Shown here piece by piece: positions 29,887 through 39,142 of a stretch of 64,000 nucleotides of DNA. The translations under genes and the position numbers were made by a program. Position 1 is the first letter of the stretch. Each line of letters opens with the position of its first letter. Under the pieces are notes generated by a model, which saw nothing but the letters and a program-made list of their open reading frames with translations, was not told the origin of the DNA and did not search any database. Origin of the DNA: Geobacter sp. (GTDB taxonomy: Bacteria > Desulfobacterota > Desulfuromonadia > Geobacterales > DSM-12255); assembly GCA_009886125.1 (NCBI GenBank), contig VFJK01000061.1, forward strand, positions 1 to 64,000. The letters run 5' to 3'.

Positions 29887-31896
29887 ATGGAAGTTACCCG
29901 CGAAATCTACTGGAATATCGGTCATGGTGTGGTCCTTTCCATGTACCTCCTCAGTTTTGCTGCGGTGGCGGTGCTGCTGTGGGGGTTCTGGAAGCGCCTG
30001 CCGCTGTATCGTATCGGCAGACCGCTGACCCGGACCGACCGGTATGAAGAGCGGGTCAGACGGCTGATCGACGATGTCATCGGCCAGGAGAAGGTCGCCC
30101 GGGTAAGGGACGGCGGTCTGCCGCATAACCTCTTCTTCTGGGGCTTCATGGTACTCTTTGTCGGGACACTGCTGGTCATGCTCCAGGCTGATTTCTTCAC
30201 CCCGCTTATGGGGGTGAACCTCCTCTCCGGAGAGTTCTACAAAGCGTTCTCGTTGATCCTTGACCTGGCCGGACTGGTCGTCCTGGTCATGCTTGCCGCA
30301 CTCTTTATCCGGCGATACTTCATCAAACCGGAAGGGCTTGATACAAAGGACGAAGATTTCATAATCCACACGCTCCTGTTCAGCATCATCGTCACCGGCT
30401 TCCTGATCGAAGGTGCCCGGATGGCAGCGACAGAGATCATCCAGAACCCGGCACTCGCAAATTTCTCGCCCATAGGAAAACTTGTCGCGCAGCTCTTCAT
30501 GGGCTTTGACGAGCCGTCCATCCGCAGCAGTCACAAGGTTTTCTGGTGGATCCATTTTGCGCTTGTGCTCGGGTTCTTCTGCGCCATCCCCTACACCAAA
30601 TTGCGCCATATCGTCACTACCAGTGCCAATTCTTTTTTTGCCCCGCTGGAGCCGAAAGGGAGCATCGACACCATAAACATGGAAGATGAGACAGCCGAGC
30701 AGTTCGGGGCTGCAAAGATCACTGACCTTACCTGGAAAGACATCTTTGATGCCGATGCCTGCACCACCTGCAAGCGCTGTCAGGACCGCTGTCCGGCCTA
30801 CGCGACGGAAAAGCCGCTCTCTCCTATGAAGCTGATCAAGCAGATCGGCGAGATAGCCGAGACGACCCCTGAAGCGGGACTCTGCGAAACAGTCACAGAA
30901 GAGGTCCTCTGGTCCTGCACCACCTGCCGTGCCTGCCAGGATATCTGTCCGGCGAATAATGAGCATGTCAACAAGATCCTCGAAATGCGCCGAAACCTCA
31001 CCCTTATGGAGGGGAGCTTTCCGGGTGACGAGGTCAGGACTGCGATCAGCAACATCGAAGTCAACGCCAACCCTTTCGGTCTGGCCTTTGCCGGCCGGGC
31101 AGAGTGGGCAGCCGGTCTCGATGTAGCGGTCATGGCAGAGAACAGCGATGTCGACATACTCTACTTCGTCGGCTGCTATGCCTCATTTGACCGGAGAAAC
31201 CGGCAGATCGCAGAGAGTTTCATCAAGATATGCAATGCAGCGGGAATCAAGGTCGGTATTCTCGGGAAAGAGGAGAAATGCTGCGGCGAACCGGCCCGAA
31301 AACTCGGCAATGAATACCTGTATCAGACCATGGCCCAGGAGAACATAGAACTCATCAAAGGGTACAACGTCAAAAAAATCGTCACCACCTGTCCGCACTG
31401 TTTTAACACACTGGCCAGAGACTACCGGGATCTCGGCCTTGAAATGCCGGTAGAGCATTACACCACCTATCTGGAGAGACTGCTGAAAAACGGTTCGCTT
31501 TCTCTGGAAGCCAAACCGTTTCAACTCACCTATCATGACTCCTGTTATCTTGGCCGTTACATGGATATCATCGCCGCGCCGCGGTACCTTCTTGCAAAAA
31601 GCGGCGGCCGGATCAGCGAGATGGAGCAGAGCGGCTACGACAGCTTCTGCTGTGGAGCGGGCGGCGGGCGGATCCTGGCTGAAGAGAAGATCGGCACAAA
31701 GATAAGCGAGAAAAGGGTCGCCATGGCCCTGGAGACCGGTGCGCCGACCCTCGTCTCCAATTGCCCGTTCTGTCTCACCATGTTCGAAGACGGCATCAAG
31801 ACCGGCGGGGGCGAAGGAAGGATAGTGGTCAGGGATCTTGCCGAAATCGTGGCCGAGAGGTTGGAAAACGCGACTTTTACTCAATCCCGGCGTTGA
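29887..31896 (+). CDS. Membrane-bound FeS oxidoreductase, candidate ETF:(mena)quinone oxidoreductase (EMO-type)
   Basis: N-terminal TM/cytochrome-like domain; ACTTCKRCQDRCPAY and CTTCRACQDICP clusters; two CCG domains; next to etfBA and acyl-CoA dehydrogenase. Confidence 0.87.
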   Translation: MEVTREIYWNIGHGVVLSMYLLSFAAVAVLLWGFWKRLPLYRIGRPLTRTDRYEERVRRLIDDVIGQEKVARVRDGGLPHNLFFWGFMVLFVGTLLVMLQADFFTPLMGVNLLSGEFYKAFSLILDLAGLVVLVMLAALFIRRYFIKPEGLDTKDEDFIIHTLLFSIIVTGFLIEGARMAATEIIQNPALANFSPIGKLVAQLFMGFDEPSIRSSHKVFWWIHFALVLGFFCAIPYTKLRHIVTTSANSFFAPLEPKGSIDTINMEDETAEQFGAAKITDLTWKDIFDADACTTCKRCQDRCPAYATEKPLSPMKLIKQIGEIAETTPEAGLCETVTEEVLWSCTTCRACQDICPANNEHVNKILEMRRNLTLMEGSFPGDEVRTAISNIEVNANPFGLAFAGRAEWAAGLDVAVMAENSDVDILYFVGCYASFDRRNRQIAESFIKICNAAGIKVGILGKEEKCCGEPARKLGNEYLYQTMAQENIELIKGYNVKKIVTTCPHCFNTLARDYRDLGLEMPVEHYTTYLERLLKNGSLSLEAKPFQLTYHDSCYLGRYMDIIAAPRYLLAKSGGRISEMEQSGYDSFCCGAGGGRILAEEKIGTKISEKRVAMALETGAPTLVSNCPFCLTMFEDGIKTGGGEGRIVVRDLAEIVAERLENATFTQSRR

Positions 31897-32033
31897 TCTT
31901 CGGGATTTACTTGTGCGACGTAGCGCTGCTACGCCTCCGCGTAATCCCTTGATCGCCTTGACCTTGCGAAAAATCCACGTTTTCATGGATATGTGTTGAT
32001 TAGTAATGATCGAAAGAAATTAAGGAGGTATTC

Positions 32034-32810
32034 ATGAAACTACTCGTCTGCGTCAAACAGGTACCGGACATGGAGTCGCGCTTTAAACCTGACAGCAGAG
32101 GTGTCTGGTTCAGCGAGACCGACCTTGCGTGGCGGATGAACGAATATGATGAATACGCTGTGGAAGAGGCGGTGAAGCTTCGGGAGCAGCTCGGTGAGAG
32201 TTGTGAGCTGACGGTGCTCTCCATCGGCCCTGACCGGGTCGGCGAAGTGATCAAGAAAGCCTTGGCAATGGGGGCTGACAGGGCGGTTCATGTCCAGGAT
32301 CTGGACGCTGCGGGGAAAGACCCCTGGCAGATCGCTTCGATAATTGCCGGATATGCGAAAGAGCAGAGTTACGACATCATCTTCACCGGTATGCAGTCGC
32401 AGGATCGCGGCTCTGCCCAGGTCGGCGTACTCGTTGCCGAGCTGCTCGGCTTTACCTGTGCGACCACTCTGGTAGGTTTTGCCTTTGCAGACGGAGTCAT
32501 AACTGCAAAGCGCGAACTTGAAGGGGGGCTCAAGGGGGTGGCAAAACTGCAGATCCCGGCGGTAGTGACCTGCCAACTCGGCCTAAATATCCCCCGCTAT
32601 CCGACCCTGCCGAACATCATGAAAGCCAAGAGAAAAGAGATCGCTGCCATCCCGGTCACCGAGTTGCTCAAGGAAGAACCGCTTGCCGCGACAACCAGCT
32701 TCCATCCACCTGCCAAAAAAGGGGGGGGGGTCGTACTCGAAGGTGATGTGGGTGAACTGGTCGAAAAGGTCATCGCCATACTCAAGGACAAGACCGCGGT
32801 GCTGCGGTAG
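32034..32810 (+). CDS. etfB: Electron transfer flavoprotein beta subunit
   Basis: MKLLVCVKQVPDMESRFK...FTGMQSQDRGSAQVGVLVAELLG. Confidence 0.93.
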   Translation: MKLLVCVKQVPDMESRFKPDSRGVWFSETDLAWRMNEYDEYAVEEAVKLREQLGESCELTVLSIGPDRVGEVIKKALAMGADRAVHVQDLDAAGKDPWQIASIIAGYAKEQSYDIIFTGMQSQDRGSAQVGVLVAELLGFTCATTLVGFAFADGVITAKRELEGGLKGVAKLQIPAVVTCQLGLNIPRYPTLPNIMKAKRKEIAAIPVTELLKEEPLAATTSFHPPAKKGGGVVLEGDVGELVEKVIAILKDKTAVLR

Positions 32811-32819
32811 GGGGATATC

Positions 32820-33731
32820 ATGAAAACACTGTTGATAGGCGAATACCGCGAAGGCCGGCTCCTTGAAAGTACCTATGAACTCCTTGGCTTTGCGCAGGCA
32901 CTTGGCGCCGACTCATCACTGTTCATAGTCGCACGTGAAGACCAGTTGCCTGCGTTCGCCGGGAAACTCTATCTTGCCGATGCGGCTGCCGCAGGAGAGT
33001 ACAACCCGGACCTCCACAGAGAACTGATCTTTCAGGCTGTTGAACAAGAGCAGCCCGACTACATAGTCTTTCTTCACTCATCCTATGGTTGGGACCTTGC
33101 CCCGAGGGTGGCTGCAAAATTGAAGATCGCGCAGGTTTCCGAGATCTCGGCCATAACAGCTGGCGAATTCGAAGTAGGCTGCTGCAATGCCAAGATGCGC
33201 AGGTCGGTAAAACCGGCAACAGAAAAGGCCGTCCTCACCATACAGGCCGGAGCGTTCCCGGTTCTGCAGCCTGGCGGTTCACCACAGATCCGGAAATTGA
33301 CAGCTTCACTCAGCAGCAATCTTGAGTTTGTCGGTTATGAACCGGCAGAAGCCAAGGATGTCGATCTGGCCAAAGCCGAGGTGATCGTCACGGCCGGCCG
33401 CGGCATCGGCAAGAAAGAGAACGTCCCGGTCATCCATGCGCTGGCAAAGGCGCTCGGCGGCGAACTCGGCGCCAGCCGTCCGGTCGTCGATGCCGGCTGG
33501 GTCGAGCACAGCCATCAGGTAGGGACTACCGGGCAGACAGTGAGTCCGAAGCTCTACATCGCCTGCGGGGTCAGTGGTGCGATCCAGCATCTTGCCGGTA
33601 TGAAGAAGTCGGATTTCATCATCGCCATCAACAAGGACAAAGACGCGCCGATCGGTGAGGTTGCGGATGTGCTGGTGGTGGCGGATGTGATGCAGTTCGT
33701 ACCTGCCATGACAGCCAAACTGGGCCGATGA
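32820..33731 (+). CDS. etfA: Electron transfer flavoprotein alpha subunit
   Basis: VTAGRGIGKKENVPVIHALAKALGGELGASRPVVDAGWVEHSHQVGTTGQTVSPKLYIACGVSGAIQHLAGM. Confidence 0.95.
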   Translation: MKTLLIGEYREGRLLESTYELLGFAQALGADSSLFIVAREDQLPAFAGKLYLADAAAAGEYNPDLHRELIFQAVEQEQPDYIVFLHSSYGWDLAPRVAAKLKIAQVSEISAITAGEFEVGCCNAKMRRSVKPATEKAVLTIQAGAFPVLQPGGSPQIRKLTASLSSNLEFVGYEPAEAKDVDLAKAEVIVTAGRGIGKKENVPVIHALAKALGGELGASRPVVDAGWVEHSHQVGTTGQTVSPKLYIACGVSGAIQHLAGMKKSDFIIAINKDKDAPIGEVADVLVVADVMQFVPAMTAKLGR

Positions 33732-34549
33732 GCGCACTCTCCGGCTTAAAGGTCGTCAATCTGGCGGTCAATCTTCCCGGACCGGAAGCTGCCCGTCGAC
33801 TGCAGCAGCTCGGGGCGGAGGTGGTGAAGGTCGAACCTCCTGCCGGCGATCCGATGGAGCTGTATCATGCCGGTTGGTACCGGGATATGGCTGCCGGGCA
33901 GCAGGTAGTACGGGTGGATCTGAAAAGCACTACCGGGGGTGAGAAGCTGGGGGCTCTGCTGGCAGCAGCAGACCTGCTTATCAGTGCGACCCGGCCGGCG
34001 GCCATGGAACGTCTGGGGCTCGGCTGGGATGAGCTGCACAACCGGTATCCCCGTCTCTGCCAGGTAGCGATTACCGGCTATCCCTCACCGCGGGAGAACG
34101 AAGCGGGCCACGATCTGACCTATCAGGCGTCTCTCGGGCTGATCAATCCTCCCCATATGCCGCGCACCCTGCTTGCTGATATGGCCGGTGCCGAGCAGAC
34201 CTTTTCTGCCGCTCTGGCTCTGCTGCTGGCGCGTGAACGCGGCCATGACCCCGGCTATGCCGAAGTGCCGCTTTCCGAGGCTTGCGAAGCCATGGCTCAG
34301 CCGCTCCGCTACGGCAGTACAGCTGCAGGGGCCCTGCTCGGCGGCGCCATACCCGAGTACAATATCTATCAGGCCGGTGAAGGCTGGATTGCCGTAGCAG
34401 CCCTTGAACCCCACTTCAAAAAGCGTCTGGAGAGCGGACTCGATATCACGACTCCGGAACAGTATCAGGCGGTATTCAGGACCCGGAGTGCCGCAGAGTG
34501 GCAGCAGTGGGGGCAGGAAAACGATGTGCCGCTCGTTGCCGTCAGATGA
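33728..34549 (+). CDS. Compact CaiB/BaiF family protein (class III CoA-transferase / alpha-methylacyl-CoA racemase-like)
   Basis: LSGLKVVNLAVNLPGPEAARRLQQLGAEVVKVEPPAGDP; GHDLTYQASLGL; LLADMAGAEQT; 273 aa. Confidence 0.8.
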   Translation: MSALSGLKVVNLAVNLPGPEAARRLQQLGAEVVKVEPPAGDPMELYHAGWYRDMAAGQQVVRVDLKSTTGGEKLGALLAAADLLISATRPAAMERLGLGWDELHNRYPRLCQVAITGYPSPRENEAGHDLTYQASLGLINPPHMPRTLLADMAGAEQTFSAALALLLARERGHDPGYAEVPLSEACEAMAQPLRYGSTAAGALLGGAIPEYNIYQAGEGWIAVAALEPHFKKRLESGLDITTPEQYQAVFRTRSAAEWQQWGQENDVPLVAVR

Positions 34550-34571
34550 ACACCACGAAGGAGGTGTACGC

Positions 34572-35732
34572 ATGTATATGGAGCTGACCGAAGAGCAGAA
34601 ACTTATTCAGGACACTGCCCGCGACTTTGCCAAAGCAGAGCTGGAGCCGGTGGCAGCGCAGCTTGATCAGGGCGATGACCGTGCTCCGCTGATGGCGAAT
34701 CTGAAAAAACTGGCAGAGCTCGGTTTTATGGGTCTGAACGTCAAGGAGCAGTATGGCGGCACCGAGGCAGGGGTCATCGCCTTCAGTCTGGCAATTACCG
34801 AGATCGCCCGGGCCTGCGCTTCAACAGCAGTTACTCTTTCGGTGAACAACATGGTCTGTGAGGTAATCCAGGCTATCGGCACCGAAGAGCAGAAGCAGGC
34901 GTATATCCCGAAGATCTGTTCCGGTGAGTATGCTGCCGGAGGATTCGGTCTGACTGAGCCGGGCGCCGGTTCCGACCCTTCTTCCATGACCACGCAGGCG
35001 ACCAGAGACGGCGATTTCTATGTTTTGAACGGCTCGAAGATCTTCATCACCAGCGCACCCTATGCCGGTGTATTCGTTGTCTGGGCAGTGACTGACAAGG
35101 ATGCGCCGAAAGGTAAAGGGATAAGCTGCTTTCTGATCGAAGCCGGCACGCCCGGACTGATCATCGGCAAAGAAGAGCATAAGATGGGACAGCATGCTTC
35201 AGCAACAAACGAATTGATCTTCGATAACTGCCGGGTTCCGGCAACTGCCATGATGGGAAAGCTGAACGACGGCTTCAGGATCGCCGTGGCTGAGTTGACC
35301 GGCGGGCGTATCGGGATCGGTTCTCTCGGCCTCGGGATCGGTTTGGCTGCCATGGATTTCGCCACGAGATACACCACCGAACGGACCCAGTTCGGGCAGA
35401 AGATCAGCAGCTTCCAGGCGCTCCAATGGATGATGGCGGACGGCTATACCGAGCTGGAAGCGTCCCGCCTCCTGCTGATGAACGCCGCCTGGCGCAAGGA
35501 GAACGGAAAATCGTTTGCCAAGGAGGCTTCCATGGCAAAGCTTTATGCCACCGAATCGGCCAACCGTGCCTGCTACAAGGCGATGCAGATGCTGGGGGGG
35601 TACGGCTATACCAAGGACTACCCGATCGAACGCTTTACCCGGGATGCCCGGATCACGTCGATCTATGAAGGTACCAGCGAGATCCAGCGGCTGATAATTT
35701 CGCGGGAGATTCTGCGGAGTTTTGCAGCGTAA
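34572..35732 (+). CDS. Acyl-CoA dehydrogenase
   Basis: GFGLTEPGAGSDPSSMTTQATRDGDFYVLNGSKIFITSAPY; QMLGGYGYTKDYPIERFTRDARITSIYEGTSEIQRLIISREIL. Confidence 0.93.
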   Translation: MYMELTEEQKLIQDTARDFAKAELEPVAAQLDQGDDRAPLMANLKKLAELGFMGLNVKEQYGGTEAGVIAFSLAITEIARACASTAVTLSVNNMVCEVIQAIGTEEQKQAYIPKICSGEYAAGGFGLTEPGAGSDPSSMTTQATRDGDFYVLNGSKIFITSAPYAGVFVVWAVTDKDAPKGKGISCFLIEAGTPGLIIGKEEHKMGQHASATNELIFDNCRVPATAMMGKLNDGFRIAVAELTGGRIGIGSLGLGIGLAAMDFATRYTTERTQFGQKISSFQALQWMMADGYTELEASRLLLMNAAWRKENGKSFAKEASMAKLYATESANRACYKAMQMLGGYGYTKDYPIERFTRDARITSIYEGTSEIQRLIISREILRSFAA

Positions 35733-35778
35733 TTTTTGTTTGTAGCGATTGTGAGTTGTCTGAAAGAGAGCCTTAGGG

Positions 35779-35889
35779 CTGTTTCGTCGCAATTCTTGGC
35801 GAAATGAAGCGTAAAGCAGATACTGTCTGAGCCCGGAGGGCGAGTTTGTCTGCTGTAGCGCAATGAGCTTAGAATTGCAGAAACGGCAC
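35779..35889. repeat. Intergenic inverted-repeat element
   Basis: GCTGTTTCGTCGCAATTCT ... AGAATTGCAGAAACGGC; internal GAAGCGTAAAGCAGATACTG/GTTTGTCTGCTGTAGCG. Confidence 0.6.
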
Positions 35890-35950
35890 GTCAGCTCGAA
35901 TGCAGACGGCTCTCAAGCGCTGCACAGGACTATTTTCAAGGAGGAAGCGG

Positions 35951-36919
35951 ATGAGTACAGACAAGCTTATCACCCTGCAGCAGGCGGCCGAGATTGTCAA
36001 GAACGGCTCCAAACTCACTTTTTCCGGTTTCACGATCTGGCGGCGGCCATTTGCGCTGATCTACGAACTGATCCGGCAGAAGCGGAAAAACCTGCACCTG
36101 ATCGAAGTGAACGGCGGCCCGCAGACCGAGTTCCTGGTCGGTGCCGGCTGCGTGGATATCTGGGAGTCGTGCTGGGTCGGACACGAGCTCTATGGCAAGT
36201 ACGGTGCCAACCTTTCCCGCAAGGTGGGGAACAAGGAGATCATTGTCGAGGATTACAGCCACGCCGAGATGATGTTCCGCTTTAGCGCTGCAGCATCAGG
36301 CGCTGCCTATGCCGTTACCCAGACATCACTCGGGACCGACATCCACAACCCTGAATACGATATGCTCGGGCGTGCCGGGCTCCGCGACGGCAAGCGTATC
36401 GCGAAGCATAAATATGTCTTCGCCGAAGACCCGTTCTTCGGCGCCGGAGCCCAGGTGCTGATCCCGGCAGTGAAGCTCGATGTCGCTGTTCTCTGTGTGC
36501 AGCAGGTCGGTGAAGAGGGGACGGTCAGGGTGAACGGTCAGTACTACTCCGACCCTGAGTCTGCCCGTGCCGCCGACATAACCATTGCCATTGCCGAAGA
36601 GATCGTCCCCGAGGAGTACCTCCGCCGCAATGCCGACCAGAACACCATCCCGAGCTTCGAAGTCGATTATATCCTTGAGTGCCCCTTCGGGGGGCATCCT
36701 ACCGGCATGTTCGGTCGCTATGATGTAGACGGCAATTTTCTGAAGGATTTCTACGGCCGGACCCGTACACAGGAGGGGTTTGACGATTTCGCCAAAGAGT
36801 GGATATTCGGCCATGATCATATGAGTTATCTTGAGAAGCTCGGCTGGCCGCGTATGCTGAAACTGAAGGCCAATACCGCCTTGAACTACAGTCCGCGTGA
36901 GAAGAAGGGGGGGAAATAA
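35951..36919 (+). CDS. CoA-transferase subunit A (glutaconate/3-oxoacid CoA-transferase-like)
   Basis: MSTDKLITLQQAAEIVKNGSKLTFSGFTIWRRPFALIYELIRQKRKNLHLIEVNGGPQTEFLVGAGCVD. Confidence 0.87.
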   Translation: MSTDKLITLQQAAEIVKNGSKLTFSGFTIWRRPFALIYELIRQKRKNLHLIEVNGGPQTEFLVGAGCVDIWESCWVGHELYGKYGANLSRKVGNKEIIVEDYSHAEMMFRFSAAASGAAYAVTQTSLGTDIHNPEYDMLGRAGLRDGKRIAKHKYVFAEDPFFGAGAQVLIPAVKLDVAVLCVQQVGEEGTVRVNGQYYSDPESARAADITIAIAEEIVPEEYLRRNADQNTIPSFEVDYILECPFGGHPTGMFGRYDVDGNFLKDFYGRTRTQEGFDDFAKEWIFGHDHMSYLEKLGWPRMLKLKANTALNYSPREKKGGK

Positions 36920-36920
36920 T

Positions 36921-37739
36921 ATGTCAAAGTATGCCAAACCCGAAGAGTTCGGTCTTGCCGATCTTCTCTGCTGTGCAGCCTCCCGTGAGGTGGCGGATAA
37001 TGAGATAGTCTTTGCCGGGACCGGTCTGCCGATGGTCGCTATCATGCTTGCCCAGAAGACTCATGCACCCAACCTGAAGCTGATCTTCGAGGCAGGAACC
37101 CTGGACGGGCGACCGCCGGAACTGCCGACATCAGTCGGTGATGCCCGCTGCGAGATGGGGGCATCCCGATCCTCAGGTCTGAACGATGCCTTCAGCATTG
37201 CGCAGAGGGGGCTTGTCGATCTCGGTTTCCTCGGCGGCGCTGAGGTGGATCTCTATGGTAACGTCAATACGACCTGCATCGGTGATTACCTGGAGCCGGA
37301 GCTGAGGCTGACCGGCAGCGGCGGTAACCCGGACATCAACTCGTTTGCCCGGCGCACGGTCTTCATCATGGTGCACGAAAAGCGGCGTTTCGTGGAAAAT
37401 GTCAGCTACATAACCAGTCCGGGGTGGCGGGTCAAAAAATGGCCGGGCGGTGAATTCGTCCACCGGCGCGAGCTGTACGGCGCAGCCTTTCGCGGCGGCC
37501 CGTCAGCAGTCATAAGCACTGCCGGGGTCTTCCGTTTCGACGAGCAGAGCGGCAGGATGTACCTCGATACCTGTCATCCGGGCAAGAGTCCCGAAGAGAT
37601 CAGGGGGATGTGTCAATTCGACCTGGATATTTCGCGGGTAAAAGGTGAGACCGAGCTGCCGACCCGTGAAGAGCTGCGGATCATCCATGAAGTACTTGAT
37701 CCGGACGAGATCTTTATTCCGAAGGTGAAGGCAGCGTAG
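36921..37739 (+). CDS. CoA-transferase subunit B (glutaconate-type)
   Basis: FAGTGLPMVAIMLAQKTHAPNLKLIFEAGTLDGRPPELPTSVGDARC; GFLGGAEVDLYGNVNTTCIGDY. Confidence 0.87.
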   Translation: MSKYAKPEEFGLADLLCCAASREVADNEIVFAGTGLPMVAIMLAQKTHAPNLKLIFEAGTLDGRPPELPTSVGDARCEMGASRSSGLNDAFSIAQRGLVDLGFLGGAEVDLYGNVNTTCIGDYLEPELRLTGSGGNPDINSFARRTVFIMVHEKRRFVENVSYITSPGWRVKKWPGGEFVHRRELYGAAFRGGPSAVISTAGVFRFDEQSGRMYLDTCHPGKSPEEIRGMCQFDLDISRVKGETELPTREELRIIHEVLDPDEIFIPKVKAA

Positions 37740-37758
37740 ACATCATACCTATCGAAAT

Positions 37759-37796
37759 AAAAAGGCCGCTCCCGTGAAGGAAGCGGCCTTTTTATT
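37759..37796 (+). terminator. Rho-independent terminator at end of catabolic cluster
   Basis: AAAAAGGCCGCTcccgtgaaggAAGCGGCCTTTTTATT. Confidence 0.8.
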
Positions 37797-37819
37797 ATTC
37801 CGGCAGGTTGCAGTTTGCT

Positions 37820-37951
37820 CTAGTACCATGTAACACTTATCAGTTCGCATCAAACCCCTCTAAATCTCCCCTTGACAGGGGAGACTTCAAGGCCTCCCCC
37901 CTGTCAAGGGGGGATTGAGGGGGGTTTGTTTTAGATGTTACATAGTTCTAA
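37820..37951. repeat. MITE-like element, family 1, long form
   Basis: CTAGTACCATGTAACACTTAT ... TTTTAGATGTTACATAGTTCTAAC imperfect TIRs around the C-rich/G-rich hairpin core. Confidence 0.8.
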
Positions 37952-38661
37952 CTTGCTACGGAATAGCGGTTTTTGCCGCTCCCCTTGGCCTGAAGCAGAG
38001 CCTGCTCGACCTTTTTGAGACAGTCGTTCACACTCTGTCCGGCCCGGTATTCGCAGATCCCGAGGCTTACCGTGATCCGGATACCGGGTTTGTTTACCAT
38101 GAACTCGGTCATGGCCACGGAGTTGTTTATTTTCTGGGCTACGGCCAGCGCACCGTCGATACCGGTTTCCGGGAGCAGGAAGAGAAACTCCTCACCTCCC
38201 CAGCGGGAGCAGAAATCCTCACTCCGGACACACTCCCGCAGCACACACGATAGCTCGAACAGGACATCGTCGCCGTAATTGATGCCGTGGGTGTCGTTCA
38301 CCCGCTTGAAATCATCGATATCTGCCATAATGATCGAATAGGTCCGCTGATGCCGCTGGGCGCGGCTGTGCTCCTGTTCAATCTTTTCCGAGATGTCACG
38401 ACGGTTCGCCAGTCCGGTCAGCGGGTCGATCCTGGTAGCCAGGTCCAGAGAGCGGGTCATCTCATTCAACTGGGTCTTGAGACGTCCTATATCCTGGGCA
38501 GCCAATTCGCTACTCTTCATGCTCTCTTTGGCCAGTTCGAGCAGAGATCTGAATTCAGGGAGGAGCGGGTTCCCCGCATAGGTTTCCACGGAACTGATAA
38601 ATTCGAAGCGTCGTAACCCTTCCTTGATTGCCGCAGCATCTTTCTTGCCGGTCCTGGCCAT
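37948..38661 (-). CDS. GGDEF-domain diguanylate cyclase
   Basis: DPLTGLANRRDISEKIEQEHSRAQRHQRTYSIIMADIDDFKRVNDTHG...SRWGGEEFLFLLPET. Confidence 0.9.
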   Translation of the reverse strand: MARTGKKDAAAIKEGLRRFEFISSVETYAGNPLLPEFRSLLELAKESMKSSELAAQDIGRLKTQLNEMTRSLDLATRIDPLTGLANRRDISEKIEQEHSRAQRHQRTYSIIMADIDDFKRVNDTHGINYGDDVLFELSCVLRECVRSEDFCSRWGGEEFLFLLPETGIDGALAVAQKINNSVAMTEFMVNKPGIRITVSLGICEYRAGQSVNDCLKKVEQALLQAKGSGKNRYSVAS

Positions 38662-38889
38662 GCACTCCTCCTGTTTCCTTACAGATAATCCGAATATCAG
38701 TTTAAAGGGATGATACCTCCTGAATGGGAGGTTTTCAATCAAATATCAAGCGTACAGCTTCCCGTTGCTCGTACAAACAGAATCAGTGGCAGGATTTCAG
38801 GGAGTTTCAGTTACAGGCAAGTTATTTTATGGTATTTTATCATGAGTATTTGATTTCTGCAGATCCAGACCAGCTTCAGGGAGGAGACA

Positions 38890-39108
38890 ATGACGGCACA
38901 GACCTATACGGATAAATCGGAGATGATCTGCTCCTGCGGAGAACAGCACAAAGGCCATATCTGCTTTCTCTACAATATGGGGATGCTGCTTGAGGCGCAG
39001 CATCTCTCGGATAATCCGACAGTTGCCTGCATCAAATGCGGGGCAAAGGCCAACCTGCCGCATAATCTCTGTTTCCCCGAAACAGCTGATGAAACCAGTA
39101 CGGAGTGA
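38890..39108 (+). CDS. Small Cys-rich protein, possible zinc ribbon
   Basis: MICSCGEQHKGHICFLYN...VACIKCGAKANLPHNLC; CxC and CxxC motifs. Confidence 0.6.
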   Translation: MTAQTYTDKSEMICSCGEQHKGHICFLYNMGMLLEAQHLSDNPTVACIKCGAKANLPHNLCFPETADETSTE

Positions 39109-39142
39109 AAACTGATATTTAATGCAAAGGAGGAGCGGGCGA

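Noticed and set aside
29815-30966. 383-aa minus-strand ORF opposite the FeS oxidoreductase
   Set aside because: Antisense shadow; no domain.
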